Shown: positions 1-8,703, counted from the first letter of the stretch. The stretch: DNA of 64,000 nt from Caldicellulosiruptor danielii (GCF_034343125.1 NZ_CP139957.1:248001-312000); one strand, 5' to 3'. A program made the numbers and translations. Notes: a model not told the origin generated them from the letters alone.

Positions 1-503
1 TAGATAGCCTATATCATGCTGCATCTGGAGGAAAAACTGAGGATGCAAAAGAAGTGTTTGGAAGGAATATTCCATACTTGAAAAGTGTTGTAAGCCGCGG
101 TGAGGAGGCGTGTCCAAAATTTTCAGGTGAATTTTATTATACCTATGATGAGTTTATAGAAAGATTAAAATCCTATTTTCCCGGACTGAGAATAGATAGC
201 TCTAACATATCTTCCCAGATTAAAGTAGTTGAAAGAACCTCCACTGGACGGGTGAAAACTGTAAAAGTAGGAAATACAATTTTGAACGGAAATCAATTTA
301 GAAACGTCTTTGGACTTTATTCAACAGAGTTTTGGATTTACCCTGACAAGAGGGGACTTAGGATACATACAAGAGGGTATGGTCATGGGCTTGGGATGAG
401 CCAGTGGGGTGCAAACAATCTTGCACGCCAGGGAAAAAATTATAAACAGATTCTTCTTTATTACTATCAAAATGTCAAGATTTGTAGGTTAAAATATAGG
501 TAG
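1..503 (+). CDS. SpoIID/LytB-domain protein, C-terminal part (5' truncated by window)
   Basis: The frame is open to the first base of the window, so only the C-terminal ~167 residues are seen; the GTG at 54 is not the real start. The visible N-terminal stretch (YHAASGGKTEDA...VFG, then PYLKSV) and the C-terminal GYGHGLGMSQWGA motif are the classic SpoIID core. SpoIID proteins are lytic transglycosylases that cleave denuded peptidoglycan glycan strands, in sporulation or in related LytB-type wall remodelling. A second, full-length relative lies at 42133-43875 and ends with nearly the same motif ([13 protein letters not shown]). Whether this copy is the sporulation SpoIID or a vegetative homologue cannot be told without the N-terminus. 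It ends 41 bases before the next gene. Confidence 0.85.
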   Translation, partial: DSLYHAASGGKTEDAKEVFGRNIPYLKSVVSRGEEACPKFSGEFYYTYDEFIERLKSYFPGLRIDSSNISSQIKVVERTSTGRVKTVKVGNTILNGNQFRNVFGLYSTEFWIYPDKRGLRIHTRGYGHGLGMSQWGANNLARQGKNYKQILLYYYQNVKICRLKYR

Positions 504-544
504 GAGAAAATTTAATATGGTCTTAAGAAAGGAGAAATTTAAAA

Positions 545-946
545 TTGAACTGTTATTTGGTGGAAAATGATATTGAAAAACTAAAGAAATATATTGAAAA
601 AGTGGGGCCTGACAAGTACGCAAAGGAGTATCTTCTCAGAAAAATGGTGTATCTTCACATATATATAGAAGACCTGACACCCACACAGGCAAATATAGTA
701 AAACAGACAATGCTTTCCATTGGCTCAGACGCTGTTGTGAACAGAGGCTCAATAGACCACTCAGTCCAGAAAAGTGACTGTTTGGTATTTGGAAATGTCC
801 TTCAGCTTAAAATACTGTGTGAAAAACTAAAAAAGCAGCCTTATAAACTGAAAGAACTTGCAGAGAAAATACAAAAGATTGTGGAGGGGTTTGAACGTGA
901 TTATCTATGTTCCGGTAGACCCGAACAAAAAAAAGATGATACTTGA
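545..946 (+). CDS. dihydropteroate synthase-related protein (orphan N-terminal-type domain)
   Basis: Predicted 133 residues from a TTG start preceded by AAAGGAG about 10 bases upstream. The sequence (VYLHIYIEDLTPTQANIVKQ, then LSIGSDAVVNRGS, then KSDCLVFGN and KKQPYKLKELAEKIQ) resembles the N-terminal extension of clostridial dihydropteroate synthases, a segment often encoded alone and annotated DHPS-related. The TIM-barrel catalytic part with its pterin and pABA sites is absent, so folate synthesis activity is not expected. The family match is from memory of these motifs. Its 3' end overlaps the next gene by 50 bases, pointing to coupled translation. Confidence 0.6.
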   Translation: MNCYLVENDIEKLKKYIEKVGPDKYAKEYLLRKMVYLHIYIEDLTPTQANIVKQTMLSIGSDAVVNRGSIDHSVQKSDCLVFGNVLQLKILCEKLKKQPYKLKELAEKIQKIVEGFERDYLCSGRPEQKKDDT

Positions 947-1496
947 AAATGGGATGAATATAGAAAAAGACTATAACAAAAAAATCGGGCTTTGGGGCGT
1001 GTATGTCAAGTGCATATCAGGGTTTTTGACAACTGAAAATATAGACTCAGACTGGATTGCAGTAAATGTGGATATACAAAAAACATACATTGCAAACCAT
1101 GACCTTTGGCTTGCTTACAAGCTTTCTAAAAATGAAGTCTTCAATAAAATGTACATTGCATCTATTGTGAATATAAAAAAATACAGATTTGGAGACTACA
1201 GAATACCAGAAGTTTTGATTGTATCTTCTATCAAGAAAGAGGATATAGTGGATGCAAAAGAGATAACAAGCCTTTGCGATAGAATGCTTTATCAAAATGA
1301 CCAGATATATATAGACTGCCTTGTAGAAAAAATTTCTCAAAACATAAATGTAGCAAAACACCTAATTGTAGACTATTTTACCAAACTCAGCTTTCAAAAT
1401 AACGATATTACTACACAAGTTTTGGAAAAAGAAGACAGCAAACTTTATGTGTTTATCAACAGAAAAGATGAATATGTGTGGACTGTTGAGATTTGA
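897..1496 (+). CDS. hypothetical protein
   Basis: Not recognised. I place the start at GTG 897 because GGAGGGG at 883-889 sits 7 bases upstream; longer in-frame starts at 858 and 891 lack proper spacing. The resulting 199-residue protein begins MIIYVPVDPNKKK and has no signal peptide or membrane segment. It contains short alternating hydrophobic stretches typical of a mixed alpha/beta fold (WIAVNVDI, VLIVSSIKK, HLIVDYF). It overlaps the DHPS-related gene by 50 bases, so the two are probably made together. The lipoprotein gene follows 143 bases downstream. Confidence 0.7.
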   Translation: MIIYVPVDPNKKKMILENGMNIEKDYNKKIGLWGVYVKCISGFLTTENIDSDWIAVNVDIQKTYIANHDLWLAYKLSKNEVFNKMYIASIVNIKKYRFGDYRIPEVLIVSSIKKEDIVDAKEITSLCDRMLYQNDQIYIDCLVEKISQNINVAKHLIVDYFTKLSFQNNDITTQVLEKEDSKLYVFINRKDEYVWTVEI

Positions 1497-1639
1497 CAAT
1501 AGTACCCCTTGAGATTTTAATCAAACTATACAAAGTTGACTTTTGGGGAGTATACAAAAATGAACATTTATTATACAATTTCTATATAAGAATTGTTTTG
1601 AGTTCTTTTCTTTCTTTTGAAAACTCAAGGGGGATTTTT

Positions 1640-2572
1640 ATGAAGTTCAAGCTTGTGGTGGTTTTACTGGCAATTCTTTTTATTCTTGCTGCTTGTACAC
1701 CTCAAAAAGCAAAGACAAAAGAGTATTCACAGGAAGGAAGGTGGAGTGTTTTAGGTTGTAAAGGAAAGGCTTTTGTCATTGACTGTGACAGCTCTTCTAT
1801 TATCATCAGGGGGAAAGTCACGTCTGATATTACTGTTAGGTACATTAAAAAAGTAATATGGACATATAATGAGAAAAATACTGCTGTGCAGCCTGATGAG
1901 AAGGAAGCCCAAAAGATTTTTGATGACATGGATGCCAGTATAGAAAATGAGGTTGACAGGGTCTATATAAAAGCAAGAGCATACGGCAGTGCTGAGGCAG
2001 TTTTAGCTAACAAGGTTTCAAATCCAAAGAGAGAATTTGAATTTGAGGTTTTCCTTCCGCAGGACTGCAAAGTAGTTGTTCAAAACAATAGCGGCAATGT
2101 AAGTGTATCAAGCATTAAAGACGGTTCTGTTTACATAGTAAATGGAGTGGGGAACATTGCAGTGACAAACTCAAATGCAGTGCTTGATATCAAAAACGGT
2201 GAAGGTGATATCAAGCTTGACTATGTTAGCGGCGATTTTCTAATTAACAATGGAAAGGGGAATATAATCCTCAAGGTTGAAAAAACAAATAGTTTCAAGG
2301 TTTCTGCTACCAAAGGGAATATTTTCACAAAGATAGAGAAAATAAGCGGATATGGAAACCATTCTTCTTTAAATGTAGGTGAAGGAGATATTTCTTTTGC
2401 TGCAGGGAAAGGTGTTAATGCAAAGATTAAAATCTTGTCAAAAGAAAGGATAAAATCTGACTTTGATTTTACAAAAACAGGAAATAGCTACTTTATAAAC
2501 CTTGATTCGGGAGGAAATACTATTGAGATAACAAGCCTAAAAGGTTTTGTGAGAATATATAAAAATTACTGA
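1640..2572 (+). CDS. lipoprotein with DUF4097-type beta-repeat region
   Basis: Predicted 310 residues from ATG 1640, preceded by AAGGGGG; the frame is open further upstream but without a ribosome site. The N-terminus (MKFKLVVVLLAILFILAAC) is a lipoprotein signal with lipobox LAAC, so the protein should be anchored outside the membrane. Residues ~150-300 carry repeated short strands with G/N-S-N turns (VVVQNNSGNVSVSS, VLDIKNGEGDIKL, FLINNGKGNIIL), the right-handed beta-solenoid pattern of DUF4097 (putative adhesin) proteins. Function is unknown. Transcription likely ends at the hairpin at 2692-2739. Confidence 0.75.
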   Translation: MKFKLVVVLLAILFILAACTPQKAKTKEYSQEGRWSVLGCKGKAFVIDCDSSSIIIRGKVTSDITVRYIKKVIWTYNEKNTAVQPDEKEAQKIFDDMDASIENEVDRVYIKARAYGSAEAVLANKVSNPKREFEFEVFLPQDCKVVVQNNSGNVSVSSIKDGSVYIVNGVGNIAVTNSNAVLDIKNGEGDIKLDYVSGDFLINNGKGNIILKVEKTNSFKVSATKGNIFTKIEKISGYGNHSSLNVGEGDISFAAGKGVNAKIKILSKERIKSDFDFTKTGNSYFINLDSGGNTIEITSLKGFVRIYKNY

Positions 2573-2691
2573 TCGGATAAGCATAGAAAACATTTTAAAA
2601 GTAGCTGTCTAAAAACAAAGTTTTAAGAATTTTATTTTACAATATGTAGGTGATGCTAAACAAATTAAAAACTATATATTATTGTTATAAT

Positions 2692-2739
2692 AAAGGGGTC
2701 ATCCAAATATCTTTTTTGGACGGCCCCTTTATTATTTTT
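2692..2739. terminator. bidirectional rho-independent terminator
   Basis: AAAGGGGTC pairs with GGCCCCTTT around a loop containing TTTTTT, followed by a T-rich run on the plus strand and an A/T-rich tail on the minus strand. It lies between convergent genes ending at 2572 (+) and 2774 (-). Confidence 0.8.
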
Positions 2740-2773
2740 GACTGTATTTCTAAAAAATATAGAGGAATAACGT

Positions 2774-3487
2774 TTATTGCAATTCAGAATTTATAATTTC
2801 AATTTTTGAATTAGATTTAACTTTATTTTTAAAATCATTTATGAATTTCTTTACTTCGTCAGGTGTTGCATTAGGATGTTCCTTTACATATTCATCAACT
2901 TTTGCATTTAAATATTTGCTTATAGTTAGTATTTCCTGATAAGCACTGATGACTTTTTCATTAAATTCATTTTCAGAAAGCTGTGTTTTGTACATATCTA
3001 ACAATTCTTTAGCTTGCTTAGCATTTTCAATATCACCTTTTATCTTCCCATTTAAAATATCATCTATTGTTTTTTTCACATTATTAAAGTAGGTTTCAGC
3101 TTCTTCCTTTGATACTAAATATCCTTCTTTTTTTGCAGATTCCATTAAGGCTTTTCTTTCGATGAGTTCATTGAGAAGTTCTTTTTTGGTTTTTTGATAA
3201 GGAGTAACTAAAGTATTTTGTTTAGCTATAGCTCCTAATTTTGCTATATTATCAAATCGAACCTTTTCATACAGTTCAGCGATTTCAAGATCCTTTTTAT
3301 AAATAGGAATACCATCGACCTTAGCAATAATGTCGCTATTATTACTCTTTTCTATTTCCAATGTTTTTTTAACTGTATAGCTTAGGCTGTCTTCACCTGA
3401 GAGGACAGTTTTTTTTAGCAAAATTCCACCAGCAATTGTTATTATTAAAATCACAAATACCAATATATTAATACCTTTTCTTTTCAT
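2774..3487 (-). CDS. membrane-anchored SurA_N-like protein
   Basis: Predicted 237 residues from ATG, with AGGAGG correctly placed upstream. One N-terminal membrane helix (INILVFVILIITIAGGILL) is followed by an extracytoplasmic segment. The motif IIAKVDGIPIYKKDLE and the later ELLNELIERKALMESAKKEGYLVSKEEAE match the SurA N-terminal chaperone domain also found in PrsA foldases. There is no parvulin PPIase domain, so it is probably a chaperone or holdase rather than an isomerase. It lies downstream of, and was probably once co-transcribed with, the secreted-protein gene at 4116-4643; an IS remnant now separates them. Confidence 0.75.
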   Translation of the reverse strand: MKRKGINILVFVILIITIAGGILLKKTVLSGEDSLSYTVKKTLEIEKSNNSDIIAKVDGIPIYKKDLEIAELYEKVRFDNIAKLGAIAKQNTLVTPYQKTKKELLNELIERKALMESAKKEGYLVSKEEAETYFNNVKKTIDDILNGKIKGDIENAKQAKELLDMYKTQLSENEFNEKVISAYQEILTISKYLNAKVDEYVKEHPNATPDEVKKFINDFKNKVKSNSKIEIINSELQ

Positions 3488-3506
3488 TATTATCTACCTC
3501 CTAAAC

Positions 3507-3521
3507 TTTTTAATAGTATAT
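3507..3521. repeat. 15-bp direct repeat flanking IS remnant (left copy)
   Basis: TTTTTAATAGTATAT here is repeated exactly at 4113-4127 on the other side of the deleted IS copy, as expected of a target-site duplication. The right copy includes the last codons of the secreted-protein gene. Confidence 0.8.
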
Positions 3522-4112
3522 AGCCTTTTGCAGAAACGCTCAAAATGAGCGTCATCAAGCTTTTTAAAATCTTTAAATTTGCCCCGGTATCAACAGAAAC
3601 TCCATTGAGTTCGAAAAACTCTACTATTCAAGAGTTACTATAGAGCAAACTATCTTCCAGCTTAAATCTTCCCTCGGTCATGATACCTTGTTCTCCCGCG
3701 ACCATATCTCTCTTTTTTCTGACTTCTTGCTCTCTGCAATTTGTATGCTCCTCATTTTTATTCTCTCTTTTGCTATCCTAGAGTCTCAAAAATCTATTAC
3801 CTATAAAAAACTTCAAAAACTTAAAAAACTCATAGCTTTAACTTGATTTCAACTTTTAAAAATTTGCATTTTTTATTCAATATAAATTGCCTCTCCTAAA
3901 AGCCCTTTTAAAGTTACTCCCTAAAAGGGTTTGAGATAGTTTCGTCTTCTTTACTTTTGGTACTATTTACCAGTTCTTTGGCCTGCTCTTTTATTGTTGA
4001 TAATGTTGTTTTTTTGGCAATTATTAGTGTAAATTATCTGTCAATTGCCTTGTTCTTTATTATTCTATTTCCATTTTGTTGCTTATACTTTTATATATTT
4101 TGCAAACAGCTA
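3522..4112 (+). mobile_element. internally deleted copy of the window's IS
   Basis: The left end AGCCTTTTGCA and the first ~70 bases match the left end of the complete element at 4687. The sequence then jumps straight to the last part of the transposase gene (compare 3600-3850 with 6010-6260), followed by the same hairpin and right end. It keeps the undamaged reading frame (SRVTIEQTIFQLK) where the complete copy has an extra base. It is flanked by the 15-bp direct repeats at 3507 and 4113, so it moved, or was deleted after moving, as a discrete unit. Confidence 0.85.
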
Positions 4113-4127
4113 TTTTTAATAGTATAT
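4113..4127. repeat. 15-bp direct repeat flanking IS remnant (right copy)
   Basis: Exact partner of 3507-3521. It overlaps the stop codon and last codons of the leftward gene 4116-4643, so the insertion duplicated the 3' tip of that gene. Confidence 0.8.
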
Positions 4128-4643
4128 ATTAAACGTCATCCAACTATTAATAGCTGCGTCAAAATATATATAGGTACTCCCCCTAACATTCCAAGAATCT
4201 GTTAAAGGATTATATAAGTAATTGCAAGTTCTATAACCATATTTATAAAGATCTGAAGTTGGAACAATTGCAGAGCCGTATGTTAACTGTGCACCTGAAA
4301 AGCTATTTATAAGACTTCCATTGCGATAACAGCTTAAATTAGTAAGCCCAAGTACTTGCCAACAGAAAGTATGATAGTATAAAGCTCTTGCTTCATGAGC
4401 AATAATGCAAAGGTCCAATTTTGTTACATAACGTTGTGTTGAAGAAGTTTGATTATAACTATAGCCTATAGTGTTTGTAATAGCTTGAGGTACCGGAGCT
4501 GCTAAATTACCTGCTCTTAGATACCAAAGAACCACTGTAGTCTCACTCTTAGAAGCGTATACATCAGCCTTTACTTGATTTGAAATTAACAATAAAGAAA
4601 TACCAATCAAAAATGCAATTAAGACAGAAAAATGTTTTTTCAT
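4116..4643 (-). CDS. secreted hypothetical protein
   Basis: Predicted 175 residues from ATG with GGAGGGA 6-7 bases upstream. A clear signal peptide (MKKHFSVLIAFLIGISLLL...ANQ/KA region, probable cleavage near residue 27) is followed by a Tyr/Ser/Thr/Asn-rich, cysteine-containing mature domain of ~150 residues without membrane segments. I do not recognise the family. The SurA_N-type protein downstream could be its folding partner (inference). The complete IS is inserted about 18 bases upstream of the start codon, separating the gene from a plausible promoter now at 6559-6583, so expression is doubtful. Confidence 0.75.
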   Translation of the reverse strand: MKKHFSVLIAFLIGISLLLISNQVKADVYASKSETTVVLWYLRAGNLAAPVPQAITNTIGYSYNQTSSTQRYVTKLDLCIIAHEARALYYHTFCWQVLGLTNLSCYRNGSLINSFSGAQLTYGSAIVPTSDLYKYGYRTCNYLYNPLTDSWNVRGSTYIYFDAAINSWMTFNIYY

Positions 4644-4660
4644 ACCTATCCCTCCAACCT

Positions 4661-4686
4661 TATACTAATTTCTTCTCTATTTAATT
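4661..4686. repeat. 26-bp direct repeat flanking complete IS (left copy)
   Basis: The 26 bases ending in CTCTATTTAATT are repeated exactly at 6536-6561 on the other side of the element. This is unusually long for a target-site duplication. Confidence 0.85.
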
Positions 4687-6535
4687 AGCCTTTTGCATAA
4701 ACGCTCAAGATGAGCGTTATCAAGCTCTTCAAAACTTTTAAAAAAGTCTTCCTTCCTCCTCATAGATAGTGTAAAATTTATCTATATAAAACATACTTTC
4801 TATGAGGAGGAAGATAAAATGTTCAAAAAGCAAAACAAACAACTATCTTTTCTCGAACTCTATGAGCACGTTAAAAACGTTGCTCTCAATAACCCACACA
4901 CTTTGCTCGGCTTTTTCAGCAATTTCATTGATTTAAACCAGTTCATACCTACATCCTTCTTCAAAACTTACTACAAATACTTCGGAAGACAAAGAGATTT
5001 CTCTTTGCAATCTATGCTCTGCGCTTTCTTCGTCCAAAAAATCCTCAAACTCCCTACATTAACTCAGTTGCGCGCTATCTTACTCAACTCCTACGAGCTC
5101 AGAACCTTCTGCAACTTCAATAAAATACCTTCTATCTCTACATTCTCAAGATTCAGAAAAATATTTTGCCTTGATATTGAAAAACTTTTCTACAATATCG
5201 CAAACTATGCCCACAATATCGCCCCTTAGAATAAACCCTGACCTTGCTTCTACTATCATCTTCGACACTACCGCTTTAGAACCCAAGGTCAAAGAAAATA
5301 ACCCTAAATTCATTCAAGCACAACTTAAAAAAACTAAGTCACAAAACCCTGACCTACAATCTCATCTTGTCTATTCTCTTACATATTCTAACCTCCCTCA
5401 AACTGCTTCTGCTTCCCCATATATCACTCGTATGTTTGCTAATGGTCATTTCTGCTATGGTTACAAATTCTCTATTCTAACCAATGGCTTCGGTATTCCT
5501 CTTGTAATCTCACCTGCTTTTACTTTCCTTCAAGCTGATACATCTGACCCAAACTGTGCTAAAGCTATCTCCGATTCAAAAGCTCTTATCCCTGCTTTGA
5601 TTAGTTTGAATAAAAACTTTCAAAACTCTTTCTCAACCTTCATCGCTGATAGCGCTCTTGACTCATATGCAATTTACTCTACTTTAATCAATAACTTTAA
5701 ATTCTCTAAAGCTATTATCCCTATAAATCCAAGAGGCTCAAAATCAAATTTAACCTCGTCTACTTCCGACCCAAATATTTCTATATCGTCAGAAGGTGTG
5801 CCCTTTTGTAATAAGCTTAACAAACCTTTTATCCGTGAAGGTTTTTGTAATGGCAAAAATCGCTCACCACGAATTAAGTGGCGTTGCCCCTGTTCTCAAA
5901 TTAAAGATGGTAAACGCTTTTGCAACTGCCCGCATCCCTGTACTTCTTCTAAGTCAGGTAGGATGTTCTATACCTACCCAGACTCTGACTTGCGCAACTT
6001 CCCTGGCATAGACAGAAATTCCAAAGAATTTGAGCAGCTCTACAAATCAAGAGTTACTACAGAAGCAAACTATCTTCCAGCTAAAATTTTTCCTCGGCTA
6101 TGATACATTATTCTCCTATGACCATACTTCACTTTTTTCTGACCTCTTACTCTCTGCTATCTGTATGCTTTTGATTTTTATTCTCTCTTACTTTATCTTA
6201 ACATCTCACAAAAACATTACTTACAAAAAACTTCAAAAACTTAAAAAACTTATAGCGTAAGCCTAACTTCAGCTTCTAACAAATTCCTTTTTGCTTATTC
6301 TGCATAAACTTTCTTCTTCATCTAAAAGCCCTTTAACAATCACTTTCAAAAGGGCTTAAGATAATTTTGCCTTTTTTGAATTTGGTATCACTTACCATTT
6401 GTCTGGTATATGCTTTTATTGTTTGCAATGCTATATAATGGCATCTGTAAATACTCTTACTTATCATCTGCCTTGTTCTTTATTACTTCATTTCCATTTT
6501 ATTGCTCACATTTTCAGCTATTTTGCAAACGCCTA
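4687..6535 (+). mobile_element. insertion sequence with DDE-type transposase
   Basis: Element of ~1.85 kb. Imperfect terminal inverted repeats: left AGCCTTTTGCA, right (reverse complement) AGGCGTTTGCA, matching at 9 of 11 positions. It contains one frameshifted transposase gene, then a hairpin (AGCCCTTT...AAGGGCTT near 6327-6355) and ~200 bases of non-coding tail. Direct repeats of 26 bp flank it. Two shorter relatives with the same ends are at 3522-4112 and 30809-31188. Long variable duplications are known for some IS4-superfamily groups such as IS1634, but I cannot assign the family by sequence. Confidence 0.85.
4819..6260 (+). pseudogene. IS transposase, disrupted by two frameshifts
   Basis: Three consecutive reading frames together make one transposase of ~480 residues. 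Frame one (4819-5229) is the N-terminal domain (FSLQSMLCAFFVQKILKLPTL...SISTFSRFRKIF). Frame two (about 5215-6075) carries the DDE-like core starting IIFDTTALEPKVKENNPK. Frame three (about 6065-6260) carries the C-terminus (TIFQLKFFLGYDTLFS...KKLQKLKKLIA). The second shift is a single extra A near 6063: the remnant copy at ~3640 lacks it and reads through. The first shift near 5220 likewise needs one base removed. AGGAGGAAG precedes ATG 4819. Probably inactive unless the shifts are sequencing errors. Confidence 0.8.
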
Positions 6536-6561
6536 TATACTAATTTCTTCTCTATTTAATT
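6536..6561. repeat. 26-bp direct repeat flanking complete IS (right copy)
   Basis: Exact partner of 4661-4686. It overlaps the -10 region of the putative leftward promoter at 6559-6583. Confidence 0.85.
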
Positions 6562-6583
6562 ATAAAAAAAAAAAAAAATGTCA
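6559..6583 (-). promoter_or_regulatory. candidate promoter, separated from its gene by the IS
   Basis: On the minus strand TTGACA (6578-6583) is followed by a 13-base T run and TATAAT (6559-6564). The 13-base spacer is short of the usual 16-18, so either the homopolymer length has changed or a shifted -10 is used. Without the IS, it would sit just upstream of the ribosome site of the secreted-protein gene (start 4643). The rest of the gap from 6562 to 6641 holds nothing else that I can identify. Confidence 0.4.
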
Positions 6584-6641
6584 ATATCAAAAGTTATTTA
6601 CATAACAAAAAAATTTTCAAAGAATCTTATATTTATATCAT

Positions 6642-8264
6642 CTACACCCACCTTTGGACAATTGGCATGCGCCTGCCAAAACCAAACGCTTTTGATGTCA
6701 CTTTCAAACCCGGTGCTGCCTGTTTTCGCTTATACTCTGCTCTTTCCACCATCTTTATTACTTTAAGTACAAGATCTTTTGGGTATCCCATTTCTACAAT
6801 TTCTTCTATACTCTTTTGTTCTTCTATATATGCAACAAGTATTAGGTCGAGTACCTCATACGGTGGGAGAGTGTCCTGGTCTTTCTGGTTTGGTCGAAGT
6901 TCTGCAGAAGGTGGTTTTACTAAAACGTTGTGTGGTATTATTTCCCTTTCCCTGTTTATATACCTTGCAAGCTCATACACAAGCATTTTTGGCAAATCTG
7001 ATATAACTGCAAGCCCGCCTGCCATATCACCATAAAGCGTGCAGTATCCAACTGCAAGCTCAGACTTGTTCCCAGTTGTGAGAACAAGCCTGTTTTCCCT
7101 ATTTGATATAAACATGAGGATATTTCCGCGAATTCGAGCTTGTATATTTTCTTCTGCAAGGTCTTGCAAGGGCGTTTCACTTGTGTTGAACATCCTCAAG
7201 TATGCTCTGAAAACATCTTCAATTGGATATATTCTAAACTCAATTCCAAGGTTCTCTGCTAAGCTTTTTGCGTCTTTTATACTATGCTCTGAAGAGTAGC
7301 GCGATGGCATAGAAACACCTAAAACATTTTCTCTTCCCAGCGCCTCAACAGCCAAACAGCAAACAACTGACGAGTCAATTCCTCCAGAAAGACCTACTAC
7401 TGCCTTTTTGGTTATTCCTGTCTTTTCAAAATAATCTCTTATTCCAAGCACGAGCGCTTTTTTAATCCACGAGATGTCTTCATGTATTTCAATTTCAGGC
7501 ATCTTGTCAATCTTTTCAAGTTCAATTTCCAATATGTCCTCTTCGAACTCTTTTGCTTTTGCTACAAGCCTGCCGTCTGAGCTTACCACTACACTGTTTC
7601 CATCAAATATCAGCTCATCGTTTCCGCCAACCTGATTCACATATATAACAGGAATGCCATACTTTGTTGCAGCCTCTTTCAAAACTTTTAGCCTCTGAGT
7701 TTTAAGTTTTGTATAATGATAGGGTGATGCTGAAAGGTTTATAAACACCTTTGCACCCTTTTGACAAAGTTCATCCAGCACATTTATGTCATACATTGCA
7801 TTTTCATCATTGTTTATATTCCAGATATCCTCGCATATGCTTATACCAAAGTTTATTCCTTCAATGGTTACAACCTCTCTTGCAGGGCTTGGTATAAAAT
7901 ACCTGTTTTCATCAAATACATCATAAGAGGGCAAAAGAGTTTTGTGTATAATTTCTCTAATCTTGCCCCGATGAAAAATGATAGCACTGTTGAAAAGCTT
8001 TGAAACATGATGGCTCTTTGTTGGAGTGCCGACAATTACGTAGCTGTCTTCCACTTCTTTTGCAATTTTGTCTATTGCCTTCTGGGTTTCTTCTATAAAA
8101 TCCTTTTGGAACAAAAGGTCTTTTGGAGGATATCCGCAAATTGCCAGTTCCGGGAATATAAGAATTTTTGCATCTCTGTGCGATTTTATAATCTCAATTA
8201 TCTTTTTTGTATTGCCTTCAATATCTCCAACAATGGGGTTTATCTGGCAAAGTAAAACCTTCAC
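6642..8264 (-). CDS. nadE: glutamine-dependent NAD(+) synthetase
   Basis: Makes NAD from nicotinic acid adenine dinucleotide, ATP and glutamine-derived ammonia. Residues 1-~255 form a nitrilase-type glutaminase with the Glu-Lys-Cys triad visible (FPELAICGYPP with E39; HKTLLPSYDVF; ISICEDIW). Residues ~270-540 form the synthetase domain with the PP-loop SGGIDSS and TTGNKSELAVGY. I start at GTG 8264 (540 residues), where AAGGTGG lies 5 bases upstream and the protein begins MKVLLCQINP as in the family; the longer frame overlaps hepT. It follows hepT by only 19 bases, so the TA pair and nadE are probably one transcript. Confidence 0.93.
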   Translation of the reverse strand: MKVLLCQINPIVGDIEGNTKKIIEIIKSHRDAKILIFPELAICGYPPKDLLFQKDFIEETQKAIDKIAKEVEDSYVIVGTPTKSHHVSKLFNSAIIFHRGKIREIIHKTLLPSYDVFDENRYFIPSPAREVVTIEGINFGISICEDIWNINNDENAMYDINVLDELCQKGAKVFINLSASPYHYTKLKTQRLKVLKEAATKYGIPVIYVNQVGGNDELIFDGNSVVVSSDGRLVAKAKEFEEDILEIELEKIDKMPEIEIHEDISWIKKALVLGIRDYFEKTGITKKAVVGLSGGIDSSVVCCLAVEALGRENVLGVSMPSRYSSEHSIKDAKSLAENLGIEFRIYPIEDVFRAYLRMFNTSETPLQDLAEENIQARIRGNILMFISNRENRLVLTTGNKSELAVGYCTLYGDMAGGLAVISDLPKMLVYELARYINREREIIPHNVLVKPPSAELRPNQKDQDTLPPYEVLDLILVAYIEEQKSIEEIVEMGYPKDLVLKVIKMVERAEYKRKQAAPGLKVTSKAFGFGRRMPIVQRWV

Positions 8265-8283
8265 ATCTTCCACCTTCTTTGTG

Positions 8284-8697
8284 CTAAATATACTCTGAGA
8301 TTGTGTCAATAAAGTCTTCAAAATCATTTAAATTGTTAAGTATGATTTCGTAAACCATTTCTCTGTTTATTTTTGTATAATCGTGCACAAGAATATTTCT
8401 AAAACCAGCCATTTTAGAAAATTTTTCAAACTGGGTTTTGCTAATAATATTGTTTTCAAAAAGTACTTTAAAGATATCTTTATAGTTTTCTGGTTTTCGC
8501 AAACGTAAATCGGAAATTATATGATTACAAATGTCAAAAATAGCTTCTATTGCAAGATGCAAAAATCTTTCTGCAGAACCATATACAAATTTATTTGAAA
8601 TATATTCTTCTTTTGGAATATTTTTAATTTCTTTCAAAAAATCAATATACTCTTTAAGCTGCGACATTTTAGACAAAATCACGTCTCTTTTGACCAT
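8284..8697 (-). CDS. hepT: HepT-family toxin (type VII TA system)
   Basis: Predicted 137 residues, all-helical HEPN-domain protein of the DUF86/HepT family. The motif RNILVHDY fits the R-x4-H-x-Y signature; in characterised pairs this HEPN protein is a toxic RNase whose motif tyrosine is AMPylated by MntA. The gene starts 6 bases after mntA, and its ribosome site AAGGTGA overlaps the mntA stop, so the two are translationally coupled. Immediately downstream is nadE. Confidence 0.85.
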   Translation of the reverse strand: MVKRDVILSKMSQLKEYIDFLKEIKNIPKEEYISNKFVYGSAERFLHLAIEAIFDICNHIISDLRLRKPENYKDIFKVLFENNIISKTQFEKFSKMAGFRNILVHDYTKINREMVYEIILNNLNDFEDFIDTISEYI

Positions 8698-8703
8698 AAA
8701 AAG

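Noticed and set aside
3957..4205. Open frame of 82 codons on the plus strand
   Set aside because: It runs across the non-coding tail of the IS remnant into the antisense of the secreted-protein gene; no ribosome site.
5215..6075. Programmed frameshifting in the transposase gene
   Set aside because: The second shift is absent in the sister copy at 3640, which reads straight through, and neither site shows a typical slippery heptamer; mutation or sequencing error is simpler.
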